This document shows, one piece after another, positions 1 to 5,321 of a stretch of 10,611 nucleotides of DNA. The stretch covers positions 1 through 10,611 of the forward strand of contig JAEYQZ010000155.1 in assembly GCA_023409695.1 (NCBI GenBank). The letters run 5' to 3'. The notes under the pieces are model-generated. The model was not told the DNA's origin. It ran no database searches and worked only from the letters and a program-made list of their open reading frames with translations. The stretch comes from Methanobacteriota archaeon. GTDB taxonomy: Archaea; Methanobacteriota; Methanobacteria; Methanobacteriales; Methanobacteriaceae. Every line of letters starts with the position of its first letter. Position 1 is the stretch's first letter. Position numbers and translations under genes: made by a program.

Positions 1-1639
1 TAATGAAATATCTTACGATGAAATGAAAGAGCTTAAACTGCTTATGAGGACAGCTGCATTTTGTAATGATGCCAAATTAATTAAACCTCAAGGTGATGTT
101 AAAAAATGGAAAATATTAGGGGACCCTACAGAAGCATCACTGCTTGTTGCAGCCTCTAAAAGTGGTTTTAACGTTGAAGAAGAGATAAAAAGAATTCCAA
201 GAATAATTGAGCTTCCATTCGATTCTGTACGTAAATCTATGAGTTCTATTCATCAAAAAGAAGATAAAAAGGTCGCATACATTAAAGGGGCACCTAAAAA
301 GATAATTTCTTTAAGTAATCAAATTTCTGAGGATGGAAAAATTAGGCCTCTCAACGAGGAAAAAAAAGAAAAAATAATTAAAATACACGATAAACTCGCA
401 GAAGAAGGCCTTAGACTACTTGCAATGGCCTACAGGAACTTACCCAATAATTTTACCGATTATAAACCTGAGACTGTTGAGAAGGACATGATATTTCTTG
501 GAATGATGGCAATGCAGGATCCTCCACGTCCAGAGGTCTATAAAGCTGTAGATCAATGCCACCGTGCCGGAATTCGAATTATAATGATAACTGGAGATTA
601 CGGACTCACAGCACGCGCTATAGGTCAAGAAATTGGCATTATAAGCGGCGATTGTCAGGTGGTAAAAGGAAAAGAAATCAGTGAGATGTCAGATGAACAG
701 ATCATGCAGTTACTCAGTTCAGGTTGTGATGTGATATTTGCAAGGGCCGTTCCAGAGCATAAGATGAGGATTGCGTCCATACTTGAAGAAGAGGATGAAA
801 TTGTAGCAATGACGGGAGATGGTGTAAATGATGCACCAGCACTTAGAAAAGCAGATATAGGAGTTGCAATGGGGATAACAGGTACAGATGTAGCTAAAGA
901 AGCTTCAGATATGATTTTAACTGATGACAATTTCGCGACAATTGTATCTGCCATAAAAGAGGGCAGAACAATCTATGAAAATATAAGGAAATTTATAACC
1001 TACATTTTTTCCCACGAAACTGCCGAAATCATACCTTTTGTACTTACAGCCATGTTTGCCATCCCCCTACCAATTACAGTCATGCAGATACTTGCAATAG
1101 ATCTAGGAACAGATACTCTTCCTGCAATCGCCCTTGGAAGAGGCCCTCCCGAGTCAGATGTAATGAAAAGGCCACCGAGACCAAGAAAAGAAAGACTTTT
1201 GAATCTACCTGTAGTGCTTAGAGGTTATGTCTTCCTTGGATTAATTGAAGCAGTACTTGTAATGTCTGGATACTTCTGGGTGCTTTACAGTGGAGGATGG
1301 CATTTTGGCCAGACACTTCCATTTTCAGACCCCCTATATATTAAAGCCACCACAATTGTCTTCGTCGGTATTGTAATGGGCCAGATAGGAAACCTGTTAA
1401 CAATTCAGACCACACGAACGTCAGTCTTTAAAATTGGGGTTTTTAAGAACAACTGGATAATAAGAGGAATCATATTTGAAGTCGCTATAGTGCTCGCAAT
1501 CCTTTATATACCTCAACTGCAGAGTATATTTGGAACTGCCCCACTAGGATTAATAGAATGGCTGTACGTTATCATATTTATTCCAGTAATGTTTCTTGCA
1601 GATGAATTAAGGAAATATGTAATTAGACGGTTTAAATAA
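1..1639 (+). CDS. P2-type cation-transporting ATPase, C-terminal part (5' end outside window)
   Basis: The reading frame is open from base 2, so the ATG at 23 is internal. About 545 residues are present, and roughly the first third (A domain, M1-M4, DKTGT phosphorylation site) lies upstream of the window. Visible in order: GDPTE (119-133) and FDSVRKSMS (218-244) of the nucleotide-binding domain, KGAP (284-295), ITGD (from about 587), TGDGVND (812-832), then M5-M10. M6 carries DLGTD (1100-1114), the form found in Na,K/H,K-ATPases rather than the NLVTD of SERCA. M5 reads SHETAE, with Glu at 1016-1018 where SERCA and Na,K-ATPase have Asn, and the conserved Glu at 1025-1027. This is an ATP-driven cation exporter in the cytoplasmic membrane. 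The ion (Na+, Ca2+, H+) cannot be fixed by reading; Na+ or H+ fits the M6 motif and the K+-transport neighbours. The next gene's promoter begins about 100 bases downstream. Confidence 0.95.
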   Translation, partial: NEISYDEMKELKLLMRTAAFCNDAKLIKPQGDVKKWKILGDPTEASLLVAASKSGFNVEEEIKRIPRIIELPFDSVRKSMSSIHQKEDKKVAYIKGAPKKIISLSNQISEDGKIRPLNEEKKEKIIKIHDKLAEEGLRLLAMAYRNLPNNFTDYKPETVEKDMIFLGMMAMQDPPRPEVYKAVDQCHRAGIRIIMITGDYGLTARAIGQEIGIISGDCQVVKGKEISEMSDEQIMQLLSSGCDVIFARAVPEHKMRIASILEEEDEIVAMTGDGVNDAPALRKADIGVAMGITGTDVAKEASDMILTDDNFATIVSAIKEGRTIYENIRKFITYIFSHETAEIIPFVLTAMFAIPLPITVMQILAIDLGTDTLPAIALGRGPPESDVMKRPPRPRKERLLNLPVVLRGYVFLGLIEAVLVMSGYFWVLYSGGWHFGQTLPFSDPLYIKATTIVFVGIVMGQIGNLLTIQTTRTSVFKIGVFKNNWIIRGIIFEVAIVLAILYIPQLQSIFGTAPLGLIEWLYVIIFIPVMFLADELRKYVIRRFK

Positions 1640-1668
1640 TGGTTATTTTGTAGTTAAATGCATACCTG

Positions 1669-1674
1669 TTTTTT
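1669..1674 (+). terminator. T6 run, possible archaeal terminator of the P2 ATPase
   Basis: Six consecutive T residues lie 30 bases after the ATPase stop codon and before the trkH promoter. Archaeal RNA polymerase often stops at oligo-T without a hairpin. In DNA this A+T-rich the call is weak. Confidence 0.3.
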
Positions 1675-1737
1675 AAATCTATAAATCTCCATTATCTGCA
1701 AATTTTCTAACAAGCCCCAAATATAATCAATGATCAA

Positions 1738-1748
1738 GTTTATATGCT
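1738..1748 (+). promoter_or_regulatory. TATA box of the first tandem trkH
   Basis: The sequence GTTTATATGCT is a good archaeal TATA element. The same TTTATATGCT occurs before the second tandem trkH at almost the same distance from ATGATTGGTCA (36 bases from its first T here, 37 there). With initiation about 25 bases downstream of the box centre, the transcript starts near 1767-1770, giving a very short or absent leader before the ATG at 1775. The box lies inside the longer reading frame that begins at 1730, which argues against that upstream start. Confidence 0.65.
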
Positions 1749-1774
1749 CTGCTGGATACTATTATACGATCCAA

Positions 1775-3211
1775 ATGATTGGTCAACTGAGAAAAAAGGA
1801 TTTTTATATAGTGCTTGAGCAGTTAGGCCTAATAATGATAGGCATTGGTGTGGTGACTTTAACACCGATAGTTGTTGCTTTAATCTACAACGAGCCTGAT
1901 TATTTATCTTTTATAATCCCATCTGGATTTTCAATTCTGGTAGGATATGCCCTCAGAAGATATTTCAGGAGTAATCACAGCAATATTAAACTTAAACATG
2001 GAATGATAATTGCTTCGACTGCCTGGCTCTGGGCAGCACTAATTGGAAGCTTTATACTAATGAATGCTGTTCATATTGATTTTTTAAATGCTTATTTTGA
2101 AAGTATGTCCGCCTGGAGTGGAAGTGGTTTTTCAATATTTGCAAATGTGGAAATACTTCCTAATTCTGTTTTATTTTTAAGAAGTATAGAACAGTGGGTT
2201 GGTGGCCTTGGTGTTGTAATTGTAGTTATTGGAATACTTATAAGACCCGGAACTGCAGCTGCAAGATTATACAAGTCTGAAGCTAGAGAAGAAAAAATAA
2301 AACCAAGTATTTTAGGGACTGTAAAAATTATATGGTTTATATATCTATTTTATACAATAGTAGGGATTATTTTATATGTTCTTGCGGGAATGTCCCTTTT
2401 TGATGCCATAAATAACACTTTCACCAACCTGTCTACTGGTGGAATGTCTGTAAAGAACGACAGTATAGGGGCATATGGCAGTAACTTAATAAATATAATA
2501 ACAATAATCCTGATGATTCTTGGAGGTATAAGCTTTGTTGTCCATTATAGGGCGTTAACAGGTAAAATTAAGGACGTAATACGTGATATACAGCTTCAAG
2601 CCATGTTTATCATAATTCTGGTATTTTCAATACTTTTAGCAGTAAATGCAAATTTTACGTCATTAGACTCCGTTTTTTATGTGGTTTCTGCACTCACATG
2701 TACTGGATCCAGTACTCTACCCCTCAGTGCCCAGATAGCATGGGGAGATTATGCCAAGGTGATACTTACAATTGCAATGATAATTGGAGCCGCTGCAGGT
2801 TCTACAACAGGTGCATTAAAACTTATAAGAGTAATTACACTGTTTAAAGGAATATATTGGGAAATATTAAGAGTTATAGCCCCTGCAGGATCTGTTATAC
2901 CCAGAAAAATATCTGGAAAACCTGTGACAGATGTAGAAATTAGAGAAGCAGGATCCTACACATTCATATATCTTTTTTTCATATTCATCAGCTGGATTGT
3001 GCTCATGCAGTATGGATACGGCGGAATTAATTCTTTATTTGAGGTGGCATCAGCTCAAGGAAACGTAGGTCTTTCCACTGGAATTGTATCTTCAACAATG
3101 CCTCAAGTTCCGGAAGCTTTCTTGATATTTAACATGTGGATTGGAAGAATTGAAATAATTCCTATACTCGTTCTATTCAGAGAATTTTTAGGCATATATA
3201 AAAGACTCTAA
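1775..3211 (+). CDS. trkH: TrkH-family K+ uptake channel, tandem copy 1
   Basis: Membrane subunit of a Trk K+ transporter (478 residues from this start), with two extra N-terminal helices and then four M1-P-M2 repeats. The four pore loops are SGSG (2117-2128), STGG (2432-2443), TCTG (2696-2707) and QGNVG (3056-3070). All four filter glycines are kept, but loop 1 (canonical TTTG) and loop 3 differ from the usual sequence. The intramembrane gating-loop motif AAAGSTTGALK and the C-terminal pore arginine in WIGRIE are present. The frame could open at 1730, but that would include the TATA box. The ATG at 1775 begins MIGQLRKKDF, exactly where the paralogue at 3442 begins, and gives the same 478-residue length. 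No ribosome-binding site is visible, as expected for a leaderless message. There is no trkA directly beside it; the protein presumably uses the TrkA at 8271 or another one. K+ conduction is inferred from the family. Confidence 0.95.
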   Translation: MIGQLRKKDFYIVLEQLGLIMIGIGVVTLTPIVVALIYNEPDYLSFIIPSGFSILVGYALRRYFRSNHSNIKLKHGMIIASTAWLWAALIGSFILMNAVHIDFLNAYFESMSAWSGSGFSIFANVEILPNSVLFLRSIEQWVGGLGVVIVVIGILIRPGTAAARLYKSEAREEKIKPSILGTVKIIWFIYLFYTIVGIILYVLAGMSLFDAINNTFTNLSTGGMSVKNDSIGAYGSNLINIITIILMILGGISFVVHYRALTGKIKDVIRDIQLQAMFIIILVFSILLAVNANFTSLDSVFYVVSALTCTGSSTLPLSAQIAWGDYAKVILTIAMIIGAAAGSTTGALKLIRVITLFKGIYWEILRVIAPAGSVIPRKISGKPVTDVEIREAGSYTFIYLFFIFISWIVLMQYGYGGINSLFEVASAQGNVGLSTGIVSSTMPQVPEAFLIFNMWIGRIEIIPILVLFREFLGIYKRL

Positions 3212-3403
3212 CCAAATCGAGAATGTAAATAGTTTATTTTATATCCTAAGAAAATTTATTAAAATTTAGATCTTCCCAAAGATATTTTGTATTAAATATA
3301 TTAAAATAACCATGAAATAAGGTTTATTTCTATTTAAGGAACAATTAATATTTTAATCAGCAATTAGCTATATGAAAATTTCAATAAACCCTTTAATAAT
3401 TAA

Positions 3404-3414
3404 ATTTATATGCT
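3404..3414 (+). promoter_or_regulatory. TATA box of the second tandem trkH
   Basis: ATTTATATGCT sits 37 bases (from its TTT) before the ATG at 3442, matching the element in front of the first copy. Predicted initiation is near 3434-3437, so the leader is only a few bases. The duplication therefore seems to have carried its promoter along, and each copy can be transcribed separately. The rest of the 230-base gap (3212-3441) is A+T-rich with no gene that I can support. Confidence 0.65.
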
Positions 3415-3441
3415 TTGTCGAAAATCTATAATAAGGTAGAA

Positions 3442-4878
3442 ATGATTGGTCAGCTGAGAAAAAAAGACTTTTTTGTAATATTAGAGCAATTAGGCTTAAT
3501 AATGATTGGTATTGGTGTAGTGACTTTAACACCGTTAATCGTTTCTTTGATTTATAATGAATCAAATTATCTATCTTTTATAATCCCATCTGGATTTTCA
3601 ATTTTAGTAGGATACGCCCTCAGGAGATCTCTCAAAGATAGAGGAGGACGAATGGGGCTTAAACATGGTATGATGATAGCTGCCCTTGCTTGGCTATGGG
3701 CAGCACTGATCGGCGGCCTTATAATGATGCAGGCCACCCATATTAACTTTTTAAACGCTTATTTTGAAAATATGTCTGCCTGGACTGGAGCTGGAATGAG
3801 TATATTCTCCAATGTTGAAATACTTCCCAAATCAATTCTCTTTTTAAGAAGTATGGAACAGTGGGTCGGCGGCTTAGGAGTTGTAATTGTAGTTATTGGA
3901 ATATTAATAAGGCCCGGAACTGCTGCAGCAAGATTATACAAATCCGAAGCTAGGGAAGAAAAGATAAGACCTAGCATTGTCAACACTGTAAAAACTATAT
4001 GGTGGATATACTTATTTTATACTGCAATTGGAATCATCATGTTCGTAATAGTAGGAATGCCCCTCTTTGACGCTATAAATCAGACTATGACCTGTATAGC
4101 TACCGGAGGAATGTCAATTAAAAATGACGGCATTGGTGCATATAATAGTATCCCTATTGACATAGTGGCCATGATTATAATGATTTTAGGGGCTATAAGC
4201 TTCCTGGTGCATTATAGAGCTTTAAAAGGTAATGTAAAATTTTTACTGCGAGATATTCAATTCCAAGCTTTGATGCTTTTTGTATTTTTATTTTCCGTAC
4301 TCATAATTTTAAATGCACATCTCAGTTCCATAGATGCTGTTTTCACTGTGGTGTCTGCCATAACAACTACTGGTTTAAATATTCAACCCACCAGCACGAT
4401 GATGGTATGGCCACAGTATGTTAAAATAATGATTATAGCCCTAATGCTCCTTGGAGGTTCAGCTGGTTCTACTGTAGGTGCTATAAAACTTATAAGGATA
4501 ATTACAATCCTAAAAGGAGCCTACTGGGAAATTGTTAAGATAGTAGCCCCTGCAGGATCTGTTATACCCCGAAAAATATCAGGAAAACCAGTGACAGACA
4601 CAGAAATTAAAGAAGCAGGATATTTTATAATACTTTACCTTATTTTTATATTTATAACATGGACCGTACTTGTACAGTACGGATATGATGCTTTAAATTC
4701 TTTATTCGAAGTTAGTTCTATTCAAGGATGTGTTGGGCTTTCAATGGGCATAGTATCTGCAACAATGCCTCAAATTCCTCAGGCTTTTATGATATTTAAC
4801 ATGTGGATTGGAAGACTTGAAATAATTCCAGTACTCGTACTAATAAGGGCGTTAATAGCCACAGCTAAAAAATTTTAA
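3442..4878 (+). CDS. trkH: TrkH-family K+ uptake channel, tandem copy 2
   Basis: Closely related paralogue of the gene at 1775-3211: same 478-residue length, same order of helices, roughly two-thirds identical by eye. Pore loops are TGAG (3784-3795), ATGG (4099-4110), TTTG (4363-4374) and QGCVG (4723-4737). The filter glycines are kept, loop 3 is canonical, and loops 1, 2 and 4 are altered. GGSAGSTVGAIK (gating loop) and WIGRLE (pore arginine) are present. A TTG at 3417 minus two bases (3415) could extend the frame by nine codons, but the start at ATG 3442 matches the paralogue and lies just after the predicted transcription start; AAGGT six bases upstream may help ribosome binding. It should act in the cytoplasmic membrane as a TrkA-gated K+ channel. 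The extended cytoplasmic loop between repeats 3 and 4 (APAGSVIPRKISGKP) is shared with copy 1 and differs from that of the third TrkH. Confidence 0.95.
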   Translation: MIGQLRKKDFFVILEQLGLIMIGIGVVTLTPLIVSLIYNESNYLSFIIPSGFSILVGYALRRSLKDRGGRMGLKHGMMIAALAWLWAALIGGLIMMQATHINFLNAYFENMSAWTGAGMSIFSNVEILPKSILFLRSMEQWVGGLGVVIVVIGILIRPGTAAARLYKSEAREEKIRPSIVNTVKTIWWIYLFYTAIGIIMFVIVGMPLFDAINQTMTCIATGGMSIKNDGIGAYNSIPIDIVAMIIMILGAISFLVHYRALKGNVKFLLRDIQFQALMLFVFLFSVLIILNAHLSSIDAVFTVVSAITTTGLNIQPTSTMMVWPQYVKIMIIALMLLGGSAGSTVGAIKLIRIITILKGAYWEIVKIVAPAGSVIPRKISGKPVTDTEIKEAGYFIILYLIFIFITWTVLVQYGYDALNSLFEVSSIQGCVGLSMGIVSATMPQIPQAFMIFNMWIGRLEIIPVLVLIRALIATAKKF

Positions 4879-4910
4879 TCCAATTGAACATAATGTCCCT
4901 ATTTAAGTCT

Positions 4911-4926
4911 CATTTTACAAAAAATG
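4911..4926 (+). terminator. Small hairpin after tandem trkH copy 2
   Basis: CATTTT-ACAA-AAAATG is a perfect 6-bp inverted repeat with a 4-base loop, 32 bases past the trkH stop and before the small reading frame at 4990. It could end or stabilise the trkH transcript. The stem is A/T-dominated, so chance is a real alternative. Confidence 0.3.
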
Positions 4927-4989
4927 GAATATACAAATCAAATTTAATAGACACTCATTGTAAATAATACATAAAATAAAATAGTTAAT

Positions 4990-5130
4990 ATGAAGGGTAA
5001 TGAGAAATCTAAAGATCAGAAAAAAATGGAAAGACGAACTGCAGTCCAAATAATAATTGCCTGCATTATTATCTTCATAATTGTCGTCATAATAGGTTAT
5101 CTGCTGCGTGCAGGGGCAATGTACAAATAA
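4990..5130 (+). CDS. 46-residue single-pass membrane peptide, unknown function
   Basis: An ATG-to-TAA frame of 46 codons. The N-terminal 16 residues are highly charged (KSKDQKKMERR near residues 6-16). They are followed by one strongly hydrophobic helix (about 18-39, rich in Ile and Val) and a short RAGAMYK tail. Basic residues before the helix predict an N-inside single-pass protein of the cytoplasmic membrane. A non-coding stretch would not be expected to give this clean charge-then-helix layout, and the segment is less A+T-rich than its flanks. The upstream in-frame stop is at 4972-4974, so this ATG is the only ATG start. No ribosome-binding site is visible; TTTAATAG at 4943-4950 could be a TATA box. 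It lies between trkH copy 2 and the H+-ATPase. I do not recognise the family. A small accessory subunit or regulator of one of these transporters is possible but is only inferred from position and shape. Confidence 0.6.
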   Translation: MKGNEKSKDQKKMERRTAVQIIIACIIIFIIVVIIGYLLRAGAMYK

Positions 5131-5171
5131 TTCAAAACAGGTATCAATTTACAGTATGATCATTTAAATAA

Positions 5172-5227
5172 ATTATAATAATATGTTTATTTAAACTATT
5201 ACCCACTTATTATAATCCCATTATAAT
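5172..5227. repeat. Three copies of the palindrome ATTATAAT upstream of the H+-ATPase gene
   Basis: The self-complementary octamer ATTATAAT occurs at 5172-5179, 5209-5216 and 5220-5227. The last two are separated by CCC and so are spaced 11 bases apart, one helical turn. This could be a regulator-binding array or a set of TATA-like elements. In DNA this A+T-rich it could also be chance. Confidence 0.25.
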
Positions 5228-5245
5228 TTATACCTCTTATTCTAG

Positions 5246-5270
5246 TAAAACTATAGAAATACTAGTTTTA
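5246..5270. promoter_or_regulatory. Inverted repeat just upstream of the H+-ATPase promoter
   Basis: TAAAACTA (5246-5253) and TAGTTTTA (5263-5270) form a perfect 8-bp inverted repeat with a 9-base spacer, ending five bases before the candidate TATA box. The arm centres are about 17 bases apart, a spacing suited to a dimeric DNA-binding protein. The position next to the BRE/TATA region suggests control of the ATPase gene. The regulator is unknown. Confidence 0.35.
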
Positions 5271-5275
5271 GAGCC

Positions 5276-5283
5276 CTATAAAT
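5276..5283 (+). promoter_or_regulatory. Candidate TATA box of the H+-ATPase gene
   Basis: CTATAAAT would place initiation near 5304-5306, leaving a leader of about 17 bases before the ATG at 5322. The other TATA-like stretch (TTATATAATATA, about 5306-5317) is too close to the ATG to serve this start. AGGA at 5317-5320 is a weak ribosome-binding site with almost no spacing. Confidence 0.4.
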
Positions 5284-5321
5284 CAAAAAAAATATTAATA
5301 TAATCTTATATAATATAGGAC

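Noticed and set aside
23..25. ATG at 23 as start of the first ATPase
   Set aside because: The frame is open to the window edge, and the protein would lack the phosphorylation domain and M1-M4, so the true start is upstream.
1640..1774. Possible small RNA or leader between the ATPase and trkH copy 1
   Set aside because: No GC-rich segment or stable fold is visible; structured RNAs in A+T-rich archaea usually stand out by GC content.
2092..2274. Matching - strand frames inside both tandem trkH genes (also 3759-3986)
   Set aside because: They resemble each other only because the sense strands are paralogous.
3368..3565. 65-codon frame on the - strand across the start of trkH copy 2
   Set aside because: It overlaps the conserved N-terminal coding sequence and promoter of trkH and has no recognisable domain or start signal; an antisense shadow.
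5276..5320. Readthrough operon from the small peptide into the H+-ATPase
   Set aside because: The gap is 191 bases with its own TATA box and dyads, so separate transcription is more likely, though not excluded.
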